The notes: a model not told the origin generated them from the sequence alone. DNA of 64,000 bases from an uncultured Lachnospiraceae bacterium (GCA_910579865.1 CAJTXA010000010.1:1-64000); one strand, 5' to 3'. Positions 41,987 to 51,649 are shown, numbered from the stretch's first letter. Translations and numbers: made by a program.

Positions 41987-42433
41987 ATGGATGTAATTTT
42001 ATTAGAAGATGTAAAATCTCTTGGTAAAAAAGGAGAAATTGTAAAAGTAAATGATGGATATGCTAGAAATTTTATCCTTAAGAAAAATTTAGGAATGGAA
42101 GCTACTTCAAAAAATCGAAATGATTTAAAACTAAAACAAGCAAATGAAATAAAAGTTGCCAAAGAATTATTAGAACAAACACAAGCTTTGGCTGCTCGTG
42201 TTGAAGAAAAATCGGTTACTGTTACAATTAAAGCTGGAGAAGGTGGAAAAATTTTTGGTTCTGTATCAACAAAAGAAATTTCATCTGCTGTTAATTCTCA
42301 ACTTGGACTAGATTTAGATAAAAAGAAAATGCAGCTTACTGATCCAATTAAATCACTAGGAACACATATTGTTCCAGTGCGGCTTCATAAAGATGTGATT
42401 GCTAAGTTGACCGTTAAGGTGGTGGAGGAATAA
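41987..42433 (+). CDS. rplI: 50S ribosomal protein L9
   Basis: A 148-aa protein with N-terminal VILLEDVKSLGKKGEIVKVN and DGYARNFILKK, the RNA-binding domain, a connecting helix and the C-terminal domain (GKIFGSVSTKEISSAVNSQ). It begins one base after gdpP. Family length is normal. Confidence 0.97.
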   Translation: MDVILLEDVKSLGKKGEIVKVNDGYARNFILKKNLGMEATSKNRNDLKLKQANEIKVAKELLEQTQALAARVEEKSVTVTIKAGEGGKIFGSVSTKEISSAVNSQLGLDLDKKKMQLTDPIKSLGTHIVPVRLHKDVIAKLTVKVVEE

Positions 42434-42439
42434 TCGGGT

Positions 42440-43774
42440 ATGGGTATGGATGAAGCCCTTATAAAACGTGTTCTGCCTCATAGCTTAGAGGCAGAGCAAT
42501 CTGTGATTGGTTCGATGCTTCTCGATCCAGAAGCAATCTTAACTGCTTCTGAACTTGTTACTGGAAATGACTTCTATAGTAAACAACATGGTATTATCTT
42601 TGATGCAATTGTAGAACTTTACAATGAAGGAAAGCCCGTTGATATGATTACGTTGCAAAATCGATTAATGGAAAAAGATGTTCCGCCAGAAATCTATAGT
42701 ATTGAATTTGTTCGGGATTTAATCAATGCTGTGCCTACTTCTGCTAATATTCAGCACTATGCTACAATTGTAAATGAAAAATCAACACTTCGAAGTTTGA
42801 TTAAAATAAATGAAGAAATTGAAAACGCTTGTTATCTTGGAAAAGAAAAATTAGAAACCATTTTAAATGATACCGAAAAAAGAATTTTTGATTTGTTACA
42901 AAATCGAAACCGAAACAGTTTTGTTCCGATTAAAGATATTGTAATTCACACTTTGGAAAAAATAGAAGCTTCATCAAAACGAAAAGGACATGTTACAGGA
43001 ATTCCAACTGGGTTTATCGATTTAGACTACAAAATGGCTGGATTACAGCCTTCTGATTTTATTTTGATTGGAGCACGTCCTTCTATGGGAAAAACAGCCC
43101 TTGTACTAAACCTTGCAGAAAATATAGCTATAAAACAGCAGATTCCTACTGTAATATTCAGTCTTGAGATGTCAAAAGAACAGCTTATGAACCGTATGTT
43201 CTCTTTAGAATCAAAAGTAGATATGCAAAATATCCGTTCTGGAGATTTAAGTGATACCGAGTGGGAACAATTAATTGAAAGTGCTGGTATTATTGGAAAA
43301 TCAAATCTAATTTTGGATGATACCCCTGGAATTTCCATTACAGAATTGCGTTCTAAATGTCGAAAATATAAATTAGAACATAATCTTGGCGTAGTTATTA
43401 TTGATTATCTGCAATTGATGTCTGGCAGTGGTCGCTCAGAAAGCAGACAACAAGAAATTTCAGAAATTTCCCGATCGTTAAAAGCACTTGCACGGGAAAT
43501 TAATGCTCCTGTTATCGCTCTTTCTCAGGTAAACCGAGCTTGCGAAAACCGTCCAGACCGCCGGCCTATTATGTCAGATTTGCGAGAATCTGGATCCATT
43601 GAACAGGATGCCGATGTCATTATGTTTCTTTATCGAGATGAATACTATAATAAAGATTCAGAAAACAAAGGAATTGCAGAAATTAACATTGCAAAACAGA
43701 GAAATGGACCAATTGGAACTGTCAACCTAGCTTGGTTGCCTCATCTTACTCGATTCGCTAATTTAGAACGATAG
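42440..43774 (+). CDS. dnaB: Replicative DNA helicase DnaB
   Basis: A 444-aa hexameric helicase. The N-terminal domain starts LPHSLEAEQSVIGSMLLDP; the RecA-like domain has Walker A IGARPSMGKTALVLN (about 209-223), FSLEMSKEQL, VVIIDYLQLMSGS Walker B (about 319) and LSQVNRACENRPDRRPIMSD (about 357-376). Six bases after rplI, ending at the terminator 43792-43833. Confidence 0.97.
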   Translation: MGMDEALIKRVLPHSLEAEQSVIGSMLLDPEAILTASELVTGNDFYSKQHGIIFDAIVELYNEGKPVDMITLQNRLMEKDVPPEIYSIEFVRDLINAVPTSANIQHYATIVNEKSTLRSLIKINEEIENACYLGKEKLETILNDTEKRIFDLLQNRNRNSFVPIKDIVIHTLEKIEASSKRKGHVTGIPTGFIDLDYKMAGLQPSDFILIGARPSMGKTALVLNLAENIAIKQQIPTVIFSLEMSKEQLMNRMFSLESKVDMQNIRSGDLSDTEWEQLIESAGIIGKSNLILDDTPGISITELRSKCRKYKLEHNLGVVIIDYLQLMSGSGRSESRQQEISEISRSLKALAREINAPVIALSQVNRACENRPDRRPIMSDLRESGSIEQDADVIMFLYRDEYYNKDSENKGIAEINIAKQRNGPIGTVNLAWLPHLTRFANLER

Positions 43775-43791
43775 TATTCTCAATTTATCAA

Positions 43792-43833
43792 AGACTGTCA
43801 CATTAAAAATCAAATCATGTGACAGTCCTTTTT
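43792..43833. terminator. Terminator after dnaB
   Basis: GACTGTCACAT / ATGTGACAGTC arms followed by CTTTTTATT. Read on the minus strand a shorter T run follows, so it may also serve the small gene ending at 43838. Confidence 0.85.
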
Positions 43834-43837
43834 ATTC

Positions 43838-43969
43838 TTATTTTGTTTTTCTATTTTTTTGACAAGTCAAACCCACCTCTAGCATTTCTCCAAGTGCTCT
43901 AAAATAAACTGCAAGCTGTTCTAGCTCTTCTTCTGAAAGACATTCCGATAACTTACAAGCAATGTTCAT
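43838..43969 (-). CDS. 43-aa small protein (DUF6774-like)
   Basis: A short frame starting MNIACKLSECLSEEELEQLA, then VYFRALGEMLEV. It overlaps the end of the metallo-hydrolase gene by 17 bases in another frame. The CLSxxELxxLAxxFxxLGxxL pattern recalls the DUF6774 family of small Clostridia proteins (from memory). The ribosome site (GGAAG) is weak, so translation may depend on coupling. Confidence 0.5.
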   Translation of the reverse strand: MNIACKLSECLSEEELEQLAVYFRALGEMLEVGLTCQKNRKTK

Positions 43970-44720
43970 TCTTCCATTCTTGTCCCATCCTAGTTATACG
44001 AATAATTTTATCCGCCTCTTTTTTGGATAATCTGCTAGTCACTACTTGTATACACTGCTCTATTAATCCATAGTTCTCCCATAGATGCATAGGAAATACT
44101 TTTTCTACAGATATTTTCTCTAAAAACTCACAAATTCCCTCAAAAGCTTCTTCTTCTTGCCGTGGATCAAGTGGAAGAAACGCAATAGTCACTTTATCTG
44201 TTTTCAATCTTTCTTGCAATTTCTTAAGCTGTATTGTATATCTTTCTGCCATATCTCGATTCCATACTTCACTTTCCCCTTTCCAAACCCAACGATTCAA
44301 ATCCCCAGCATGATAAATTTTATATCCTTTATAAGAAACCAGAAAAGCAACCCCAAGATCTGTTGATTTTAACGTATCAATCCGAATCGATTCTCCTTTT
44401 CTATCCTCTAAAAAATAACATTCATTTGCACGTACTTGAACCACACTTTTACAATCTTCTTCTAAAATCCCAAGTAGCTCCCTCTGCTTTGCAGAAAATG
44501 GAACATCTTTTGATAATACAAAGCAAACTTCTCTATCATGATTCTTTAACTTCCAAATTTCTCGATTATAATGATCTTGATGCTTATGGCTAACAAAAAT
44601 AAAAAGTTTCTTCTCTTGAATAAATTCTGGCAGTTCCCCTTTATCATAATCAAACAACAAATAAATCTGTTCCATTTCTACAAGGAAGCCACTATGTCCA
44701 ATATATTGTACTCGTATCAT
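43953..44720 (-). CDS. Metallo-beta-lactamase-fold hydrolase (UlaG-like)
   Basis: A 255-aa hydrolase with two-metal ligands in IFVSHKHQDHYNREIW (HxHxDH, about 43-56), a later YHAGDLNRW (about 136-144) and a final FPMHLWENYG (about 217). The IQYIGHSGFLVEM opening is usual for this family. Substrate unknown. It follows the PD-(D/E)XK-like gene by one base, forming an operon with it. Confidence 0.85.
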   Translation of the reverse strand: MIRVQYIGHSGFLVEMEQIYLLFDYDKGELPEFIQEKKLFIFVSHKHQDHYNREIWKLKNHDREVCFVLSKDVPFSAKQRELLGILEEDCKSVVQVRANECYFLEDRKGESIRIDTLKSTDLGVAFLVSYKGYKIYHAGDLNRWVWKGESEVWNRDMAERYTIQLKKLQERLKTDKVTIAFLPLDPRQEEEAFEGICEFLEKISVEKVFPMHLWENYGLIEQCIQVVTSRLSKKEADKIIRITRMGQEWKNEHCL

Positions 44721-44721
44721 T

Positions 44722-45486
44722 CTACTTTTTCCCTTCTAAAAAAGAAAATTTTTTATTTCGCATATAAAGATAAGCCCTTCCCTTTTTTCCACTTTGTTTT
44801 AAACTTCCAACAAAAGAAAGAATAGGAACAACAATTTGTGCCTGTTTCAAAGAAATCCCTGCACATTGTGCAAACTCCTTACAAGTAAATGTTTCTTCCA
44901 ACTCAGCAGGAATTAATTTTGCATAATCCTCTGCTTTTTGAAATACAATTTCTTCCTCTATTCCCATAGGAACCCGATCCAATCGTGTTGCTCCCTTTTT
45001 TCTATCTTTACTCCATCCATCTAAACATTTATACTCCCGAATAGTAAGCACAGGAATTCGTATCGTTATCCCTTCTATTATAAGAAAAGGCTTAATCTTA
45101 TAAAGTTCATAAAAAGCATCAAATATACTTCCGTGCTTAGGAGAAACTCTTCCTTTTGAAACTTTCCCTGTCTCTAATTCTACCCAATAGATCCACTTTT
45201 TCCCATATATAGGATATACTATAGTAACAGGATAGTCTTCCAAAAAAACCTTTAACTTTTCACGAAGTTTATTCAACTGCCGTGTCTGAATCTCTACAAT
45301 CTCTGTACCAGTAAAAATATCTGCAATATACCGTCCAACCCGAACTTCATGCTTCCTTTTATCTGGCTCATAATAGTTCTTAAGTATTGCATGTACCGTT
45401 TTTTCCTTTAATGTTCCAATCCCATTTCGATCCCATTTTATAGAATCTATTTCTTGGCAAATTTGCAGAAAACGTTCTTGATCCAT
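44722..45486 (-). CDS. Predicted PD-(D/E)XK-like protein
   Basis: A 254-aa protein of unknown role. Residues about 35-95 contain HEVRVGRYIADIFTGTEIVE followed by IQTRQ and a VTIVYPI strand: an Asp (ADIF) and ExQ spaced as in PD-(D/E)XK nucleases. The C-terminal part (EETFTCKEFAQCAGISLKQA) looks like a winged helix. I recall similar proteins in many Lachnospiraceae without assigned function. Nuclease activity is inference. Confidence 0.6.
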   Translation of the reverse strand: MDQERFLQICQEIDSIKWDRNGIGTLKEKTVHAILKNYYEPDKRKHEVRVGRYIADIFTGTEIVEIQTRQLNKLREKLKVFLEDYPVTIVYPIYGKKWIYWVELETGKVSKGRVSPKHGSIFDAFYELYKIKPFLIIEGITIRIPVLTIREYKCLDGWSKDRKKGATRLDRVPMGIEEEIVFQKAEDYAKLIPAELEETFTCKEFAQCAGISLKQAQIVVPILSFVGSLKQSGKKGRAYLYMRNKKFSFLEGKK

Positions 45487-45520
45487 AAGATATCAAAAAT
45501 ACCTGCCTTCCTAAATTTTA

Positions 45521-46333
45521 TTACTCATTTTCTTGTTTTAGTAAAGCTTCTATTCCATAAACTTCTAACTGTGTCAATGCTGGAAAGGGAGAAGGTTCCT
45601 CTGACTGTATCAAATTTTCTAACTGTAGCCACTCCACTGTTCTTTTCTCAATCTCCAAAGACTGTCCTCTACTCGTTTTCATCAACCGCCATTCCAATAA
45701 ACTTCCATCTGAAAAATGTACAGTTACCTGCTTCCACCAATTGTCATGAGGAAAATCTGCACGTAGATAAATTCGAAGCTTATTAATCTCCACTTCTCGT
45801 CCAAATTCTAAACGCCATACTGCATCTTTCCTTTGATTAATTCCCCAAGAACCATATGGCCATTCTCCATGTGAACGATTCTCTTTTATTCCATCGATTG
45901 CATTTCTAGCAGCAAATACAGATTCGCCCCTCGTTTCTACATTAGCTACAGCATGAGGATAGCAAAATGTTTCCCCATGTTGATCCAAACGATTCCTTGC
46001 TAAATTTTTATAAGAAGCTATTTCCTCCTTTTGCGCTAATCGAGCCATAATAAAATGTTTTTCTCCAGAAAATATCTTAGCAGAGTAACAAATCTTCTGT
46101 TCTTCAAAAGGTATAAAAAAAGAAAAACTTCCTTTTGAAAGATAAACAAATTCTTCCCCTAAAGCATCGTCCACTGCAATTACATAAAATCCTTCCGAAA
46201 GAGAACTTTCCAATACAATTTTATCCCCTCTTTGATAAACTCCTGTATATACTAAACTTACTTCATCTTCTGCACGGCTTACACTAATTGTATTTCCCTT
46301 TTCGTTTAATACCTTTAAAGTCAAAATAGCCAT
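45521..46333 (-). CDS. Discoidin/carbohydrate-binding-like protein
   Basis: A 270-aa protein without signal peptide or membrane segment. The C-terminal half has the F5/8 type C (discoidin) look: FAARNAIDGIKENRSHGEWP (about 139-158), WGINQRKDAVWRLEFGREV (about 163-181), then INKLRIYLRADFPHDNW and LTQLEVYGIE at the end. The N-terminal half may be another beta domain. Sugar binding is inferred. Confidence 0.65.
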   Translation of the reverse strand: MAILTLKVLNEKGNTISVSRAEDEVSLVYTGVYQRGDKIVLESSLSEGFYVIAVDDALGEEFVYLSKGSFSFFIPFEEQKICYSAKIFSGEKHFIMARLAQKEEIASYKNLARNRLDQHGETFCYPHAVANVETRGESVFAARNAIDGIKENRSHGEWPYGSWGINQRKDAVWRLEFGREVEINKLRIYLRADFPHDNWWKQVTVHFSDGSLLEWRLMKTSRGQSLEIEKRTVEWLQLENLIQSEEPSPFPALTQLEVYGIEALLKQENE

Positions 46334-46507
46334 TCTTTTACCCTTCCTTTCCTAAATTTATGTAATATCATTTAACACTTATTTTTGTGATTTCAATATT
46401 TAAACCATAATAATATAAATTTTTCCAAATTATACATTTGATTTATATTTTCTTTATTATAATTACTTTCTCCATATTTCGCAAGTACAAATCTTTATCT
46501 CCTCTCT

Positions 46508-47374
46508 TTATTTAAAAATCATTTGATAGGTAAGTAATCTTTGTTTTACAGAAAATCCTAATTTTTCATACAAATTCATTGCCACTGTATTTTCTCCAGA
46601 AACCTGAAGAAATACTGTCTTTTTCTCCTGTTTCCATAATTGTCTTAACAGTTCTTTAAGAAACCTTTTCCCATATCCTTTCCCTTGTTCCCTTTTACAG
46701 ATACTAATTGCAGATAAATAATACCCCTGTTCGATTGTAGAAACAAAACAAAGCCCAATTACTTGATTTTCAATCCAATATCCCCAAAGCTCTATTCCTT
46801 CAGAAAAATTTTCCTCAAATATCCATTCTGATTCCATATTTGTTCCACCAAAAGCAGAACAATGTATCTCTACTAATTCCTGTTTTTTTTCTTTTATTTC
46901 AAAAGGTGTGAAACATCTTACTTCTTCCTTATTTTCTTTTTCCCCCTTTTTAGGTAATAAAATCATAAAACAGTCCATCTGTATCTTACTATACTTCCAA
47001 TGTTCTAAAATTTTTTTCGCTTTATCATTGTCATCCTCAATTCGAAAACTTACCTTTTTTATGCCATGCTTTGTAAGTACTTGTAAAGTTTCTTTCATAA
47101 CCTTAGAAAATAGCCCTTTCCTACGATCTTCAAATCGTGTAACAGCCGAAATCTCTGCCTCTCTTTTTACAATAAAAGCAGATACTGCACATAAAAGCTG
47201 TTTTTCTCTATAAAATAAAAAAAAACAAGGACAATCCAAAATTTCATTCCACTCTTGCTCCATAAAAAAATCTAACTCTGTAAAATCCTTTCTTTTACAA
47301 TCTTCCAATAACTGATAGATTTCTTCCTTTTGTTTTTTTGAAAGTGTAATTACAACTTCAATTTTCTCTTCCAT
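46508..47374 (-). CDS. GNAT acetyltransferase, two-domain
   Basis: About 288 aa with two GNAT folds. The first has AEISAVTRFEDRRKGLFSKV (about 74-93) and the second ISICKREQGKGYGKRFLKEL (about 227-246) with the acetyl-CoA loop QGKGYG, followed by FLQVSGENTVAMNLYEKLGF. The acceptor is unknown. The ATG at 47374 has AGGA 11 bases upstream; the ATG at 47386 lies on the ribosome site itself. Confidence 0.8.
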   Translation of the reverse strand: MEEKIEVVITLSKKQKEEIYQLLEDCKRKDFTELDFFMEQEWNEILDCPCFFLFYREKQLLCAVSAFIVKREAEISAVTRFEDRRKGLFSKVMKETLQVLTKHGIKKVSFRIEDDNDKAKKILEHWKYSKIQMDCFMILLPKKGEKENKEEVRCFTPFEIKEKKQELVEIHCSAFGGTNMESEWIFEENFSEGIELWGYWIENQVIGLCFVSTIEQGYYLSAISICKREQGKGYGKRFLKELLRQLWKQEKKTVFLQVSGENTVAMNLYEKLGFSVKQRLLTYQMIFK

Positions 47375-47789
47375 TTTAAATTTCATCCTTTCTCTTCAAA
47401 GCAAATCAATTCTGTCTTTATAGCAGATCCCAAGCAAATTACATTTATTATAAACACACTTCTTTTATACTGCAACTTATATTTCTTTTTCTAATTATCT
47501 TAAAAATACTATCAATTACCTTATTGAATTTTTATACTCCAATTATCTTTTAAAAATACAGCATATTTGTATATACCACACTCTATTATTTTTTCAAACA
47601 ATCTCTTCAAGCTTGCAAAAAATACAAACATATGTTCATTTTTCCACTAACAACTTAAATAATTATTTACAATTTCTTACAATTTTACCATAGCACGATT
47701 TATACGTTTTTAGTTGCTTTTTTAAATATTTTGATGTATGATAAGGCTATGAAGTAGTAATCATACTGATCTAGAAAGGAGGGTTCTAT
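47375..47789. other. AT-rich intergenic region with promoter for the BlaI-like pair
   Basis: About 415 bases without a gene I can support. A + strand promoter is likely: TTGCTT (47714-47719), 17 bases, TATGAT (47737-47742). No BlaI-type TACA/TGTA operator is evident. The rest shows no repeat. Confidence 0.5.
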
Positions 47790-48197
47790 ATGCACTCAAG
47801 AAGATTTACTGGAAGAGATTTAGACATCTTACAAATTCTGTGGAATACATCTGATTCTATGACTGCCTTAGAAATTGTAAAACAATATCCTGAATTAACT
47901 ATGAATACTGTACAAGCCGTCTTGCGTAAACTTTTAAAAGAAGGTTTAATTAAAATCAATCGAATTGTCTATAGTGGAACTGTTTTATCTCGTAGTTTTG
48001 CATCTATTATCTCACCTGAAGAATTTGTTATTCTACAGATGAAAGAGAATGTAAAAGAAATAGATACTGTTAATAAAATATCTTTTGTTACAGCACTATT
48101 TGAAGACGAAACGGATACAGAAAAAGCTTTAAAAGAAATAGAAGAATTAGAAGCTATGTTATCTGAAAAAAAGGACATGTTGAAAAACAAAATTTAA
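47790..48197 (+). CDS. BlaI/MecI-like repressor, copy 1
   Basis: A 135-aa winged-helix protein. RDLDILQILWNTSDSMTALE and MNTVQAVLRKLLKEGLIKIN (recognition helix and wing, about 34-55) fit BlaI/MecI. The C-terminal half is an acidic helix region for dimerisation. No BlaR1 sensor peptidase or beta-lactamase gene is near, unlike the classic pair. It is followed after 62 bases by a close paralogue, so the two come from a tandem duplication. GGAGG precedes the ATG. Confidence 0.85.
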   Translation: MHSRRFTGRDLDILQILWNTSDSMTALEIVKQYPELTMNTVQAVLRKLLKEGLIKINRIVYSGTVLSRSFASIISPEEFVILQMKENVKEIDTVNKISFVTALFEDETDTEKALKEIEELEAMLSEKKDMLKNKI

Positions 48198-48259
48198 CTT
48201 ATTTATGGCACTAGGTGCCTCTTAAATATAACTATAATAATGAAGAAAGGAAATCCCAC

Positions 48260-48700
48260 ATGCGTTCAAAAAAATTTACTGGAAGAGATATTGATATTAT
48301 GCAGATTTTATGGGATGCACCTGATTCCATGACTGCTTTAGAAATTGTTAATCAACATCCCGATTTAACTATGAATACAGTACAGGCAGTATTACGTAAA
48401 CTTTTAAAACATGAACTTGTAAAAATCAATCGCATTGTTTACAGTGGCACCGTTTTATCAAGAAGTTTTGCTCCTGCTGTTTCATCCGAAGAATTTGTTA
48501 TCTTACAAATGAAGGAAAACGTAAAGGAAATTGAGATTATCAATAAAACCGCTTTAGTTGCAGCTCTTTTTAAAGAGGAATCAGACCCTAAAAAAACTTT
48601 AAAAGAAATAGAAGAATTAGAATTGTTTTTAGAGGACTACAAAAAATCTTTAGCCTCTAATAAAAAAGAAACAAACAAGAAAAAAAAGGCTCTAACTTAG
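48260..48700 (+). CDS. BlaI/MecI-like repressor, copy 2
   Basis: A 146-aa paralogue of the upstream gene: FTGRDIDIMQILWDAPDSMT, MNTVQAVLRKLLKHELVKIN and ILQMKENVKEIEIINKTALV match copy 1 almost residue for residue; differences gather at the C-terminus, which here ends in a lysine-rich tail. The start at 48260 has AAAGGAAATC upstream; the longer frame has no good site. The two proteins could form heterodimers. Confidence 0.85.
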   Translation: MRSKKFTGRDIDIMQILWDAPDSMTALEIVNQHPDLTMNTVQAVLRKLLKHELVKINRIVYSGTVLSRSFAPAVSSEEFVILQMKENVKEIEIINKTALVAALFKEESDPKKTLKEIEELELFLEDYKKSLASNKKETNKKKKALT

Positions 48701-49029
48701 AAAATCATTCCTTCTAATCAAATCACAACCAAAATACAACTATAAAAATAAATAAAAATTATAAACTATAAAATAAATGAATTTTTTAAATTTTGTACAT
48801 AAAACTTTATTTTATATATCAATGTACAAAAATTACTTTTACATAAATAGCCATCACTTAAAAATAGTGGTGGCTATTCATTTCCGATTCCTTTCCTTGA
48901 TTTCCCTTGACAACCCTATTCACATAGGATAGAATAAATTTGTTTTCTATTTACTATAATCAAACAAATTTGTAAAATATTACAGCGAAATCAATCACTT
49001 CAGATTGTATTTTTAATAGGAGGTCTATT
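48701..49029 (+). other. Intergenic region with a hairpin, no gene
   Basis: A hairpin AATAGCCATCACT / AGTGGTGGCTATT at 48846-48878 with a weak T tail is a probable terminator of the BlaI-like pair. The remainder is AT-rich; it must hold the prfC promoter (TTGACA at about 48907, TAGGATAGAAT downstream). Confidence 0.5.
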
Positions 49030-50622
49030 GTGTCACAACTAACTGATGAAATAACAAAGCGACGAACATTCGCTATTATCTCACATCCAGATGCCGGTAA
49101 AACGACCCTAACTGAAAAATTCTTACTCTATGGTGGTGCAATCAATCTGGCAGGTTCTGTAAAAGGAAAAGCAACTGCTAGACATGCTGTATCTGACTGG
49201 ATGGAAATTGAAAAGGAAAGAGGAATCTCTGTTACATCATCTGTACTACAATTTAATTATAATAATTACTGTATCAATATTTTAGATACCCCAGGCCATC
49301 AGGATTTCTCAGAAGATACCTATCGTACTTTAATGGCAGCCGATTCCGCTGTAATGGTAATTGATGCTTCTAAAGGTGTAGAGGCACAAACTCGAAAATT
49401 ATTTAAAGTTTGTGTTATGCGGCATATTCCAATCTTTACTTTTATCAATAAAATGGATCGAGATGCAAATGATACTTTCGATCTATTAGATGAAATTGAA
49501 AAAGAATTAGGTATTGCCACCTGTCCAATTAACTGGCCAATTGGCTCTGGTAAAAATTTTAAGGGAGTCTATGATCGTAATACAAAAAAAATAATGTTAT
49601 TTTCTGATACTGAAAAAGGAACAAAAGAAGGAAAGGAAATCGAATTTGATATTCACAGCTCTGAATTGGCTACCTATATAGGAGAGTCTGCAAAAGAAAC
49701 TTTATTAGAAGAAATTGAACTTTTAGATGGAGCTAGTGCAGAATTTCAACAAGATTTAGTAGATAAAGGTAAACTTTCCCCTGTCTTTTTTGGCTCTGCT
49801 TTAACTAACTTTGGAGTTGAGACTTTTTTAAAGCATTTTTTAAGTATGACATCTTCACCGCTTTCAAGAAGAGCTGATATTGGAGAAATCAATCCACTTG
49901 ATGAAAACTTTTCTGCTTTTGTCTTTAAAATTCAAGCCAATATGAACAAATCCCATCGTGATCGTATTGCATTTATGCGTATTTGCTCTGGTAAATTTAA
50001 TGCAGAAAAAGAAGTATACCATGTACAAGGAAATAAAAAACTTCGTCTTTCCCAACCACAGCAATTAATGGCACAGGAGAGAAAAGTAATTGAAGAAGCC
50101 TATGCAGGAGATATTATTGGTGTATTTGATCCAGGTATTTTTTCGATTGGAGATACTATCTGTGCTCCTTCTAATAAATTTCAATTTGAAGGAATTCCTA
50201 CCTTTGCTCCAGAACATTTTGCACGGGTACGCCAACTTGATACCATGAAGCGAAAACAATTTGTAAAAGGTATTTTCCAAATTGCACAAGAAGGTGCCAT
50301 TCAAATTTTTCAAGAAATCAACAGTGGTATGGAAGAAATTATTGTAGGAGTAGTAGGTGTTTTACAATTTGAAGTATTAAAATATCGTTTGGAAAATGAA
50401 TACAATGTAGAAATTCGTTTAGAGCCGCTTCCATATGAACACATTCGTTGGATTGAACATCCAGAAGAATTTCCAATTGATCAAATTGTTGGAACTTCAG
50501 ATATGAAAAAAATTCAGGATTTAAAGGGAAACCCCTTATTACTATTTGTTAATAGTTGGAGCGTAGGTATGACTTTAGATCGTAACAAAGGTTTAGTTCT
50601 ATCAGAATTTGGAAGGAATTAA
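49030..50622 (+). CDS. prfC: Peptide chain release factor 3
   Basis: A 530-aa GTPase that recycles RF1/RF2. G1 ISHPDAGKTTLTEKFLL (about 17-33), switch region KERGISVTSSVLQF (about 62), G3 DTPGHQDFSEDTYR (about 85) and G4 FINKMDRDAND (about 137). It starts with GTG after AGGAGGTCTATT. Domains II and III follow (FSAFVFKIQANMNKSHRDRI). Length is standard. Confidence 0.96.
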   Translation: MSQLTDEITKRRTFAIISHPDAGKTTLTEKFLLYGGAINLAGSVKGKATARHAVSDWMEIEKERGISVTSSVLQFNYNNYCINILDTPGHQDFSEDTYRTLMAADSAVMVIDASKGVEAQTRKLFKVCVMRHIPIFTFINKMDRDANDTFDLLDEIEKELGIATCPINWPIGSGKNFKGVYDRNTKKIMLFSDTEKGTKEGKEIEFDIHSSELATYIGESAKETLLEEIELLDGASAEFQQDLVDKGKLSPVFFGSALTNFGVETFLKHFLSMTSSPLSRRADIGEINPLDENFSAFVFKIQANMNKSHRDRIAFMRICSGKFNAEKEVYHVQGNKKLRLSQPQQLMAQERKVIEEAYAGDIIGVFDPGIFSIGDTICAPSNKFQFEGIPTFAPEHFARVRQLDTMKRKQFVKGIFQIAQEGAIQIFQEINSGMEEIIVGVVGVLQFEVLKYRLENEYNVEIRLEPLPYEHIRWIEHPEEFPIDQIVGTSDMKKIQDLKGNPLLLFVNSWSVGMTLDRNKGLVLSEFGRN

Positions 50623-50626
50623 TAAA

Positions 50627-51649
50627 ATGAAATACCATAAAAAAACAGTGGATATTGTCGTCCCATGTTATAATGAAGAGGACGTATTGCACATGTTTTA
50701 TAAAGAAACACAAAAAATATTAGATCATATAGATGGATATCATTTTAACTATCTTTTTATTGATGATGGGAGTTGTGATAAAACATTATCTATTTTAAGG
50801 GAATTGTCTATCACTTATTCCCATATCACTTATCTGTCTTTTTCCAGAAATTTTGGAAAGGAAGCTGGCATGTACGCTGGATTAAAACATACAACTGCTG
50901 ATTATATCATTATTATGGACGCCGATTTACAGCATCCCCCTTCATTAATTCCTACAATGATACAGGCAATTGAAGAGGGTTATGATTGCTGTGCCGCTAT
51001 GCGTCTTTCTAGAACAGGAGAATCAAAAATCCGAAGTGCATTTTCTCGTATCTTTTATAGAATTAGTAATCAGCTAACTGATGTAAAAATGGAACAAAAC
51101 GCTGTCGATTTTCGTATTATGTCCCGTCAAATGGTAGATTCTATCTTAGAACTTTCTGAAGTACAACGCTTTTCAAAAGGAATTTTTGCTTGGGTTGGCT
51201 ATCACACCAAATGGATTCCCTATGAGAATGTAAAACGTCCTGCTGGTAAAAGTAAATGGAGTTTTTGGGGACTATTTAAATATGCAATTGATGGCATTAC
51301 CGCATTTTCTATTGCACCGCTACGTCTTGTTTCTACAATGGGTTGCATTATTTCGCTCTTTGCTTTTATCTATATTGTAATTACATTGATTCAGACATTA
51401 ATTTTTGGCATTGATGTTCCTGGTTATGTTACTACACTATGTGCTGTATTATTTCTTGGTGGAATTATGGAGTTATCAATTGGTATTTTAGGCGAATATA
51501 TTGGACATATTTATATGGAAGCAAAAGATCGGCCAATTTATCTAATAAAAGAAACAAACCTACCAAAAAAATGTACTTCTGCTTCTAAACCTGCACAAAA
51601 GCCTACACCAAGAAATGAGGAAAACTATGATACAAGCACTATGGAGTAA
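50627..51649 (+). CDS. Family 2 glycosyltransferase (GtrB-like)
   Basis: A 340-aa enzyme that likely moves a sugar onto undecaprenyl phosphate. GT-A fold with VDIVVPCYNEEDVLHMFYK (about 8-26), DxD-like IMDADLQHPPSL (about 95-106) and KRPAGKSKWSFWGLFKYAID (about 203-222), then two C-terminal membrane segments (about 230-255, 265-290). The next gene is a GtrA flippase candidate, matching the gtrA/gtrB pairing. The start at 50627 is set by the AGGAATTAATAAA site. Confidence 0.9.
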   Translation: MKYHKKTVDIVVPCYNEEDVLHMFYKETQKILDHIDGYHFNYLFIDDGSCDKTLSILRELSITYSHITYLSFSRNFGKEAGMYAGLKHTTADYIIIMDADLQHPPSLIPTMIQAIEEGYDCCAAMRLSRTGESKIRSAFSRIFYRISNQLTDVKMEQNAVDFRIMSRQMVDSILELSEVQRFSKGIFAWVGYHTKWIPYENVKRPAGKSKWSFWGLFKYAIDGITAFSIAPLRLVSTMGCIISLFAFIYIVITLIQTLIFGIDVPGYVTTLCAVLFLGGIMELSIGILGEYIGHIYMEAKDRPIYLIKETNLPKKCTSASKPAQKPTPRNEENYDTSTME

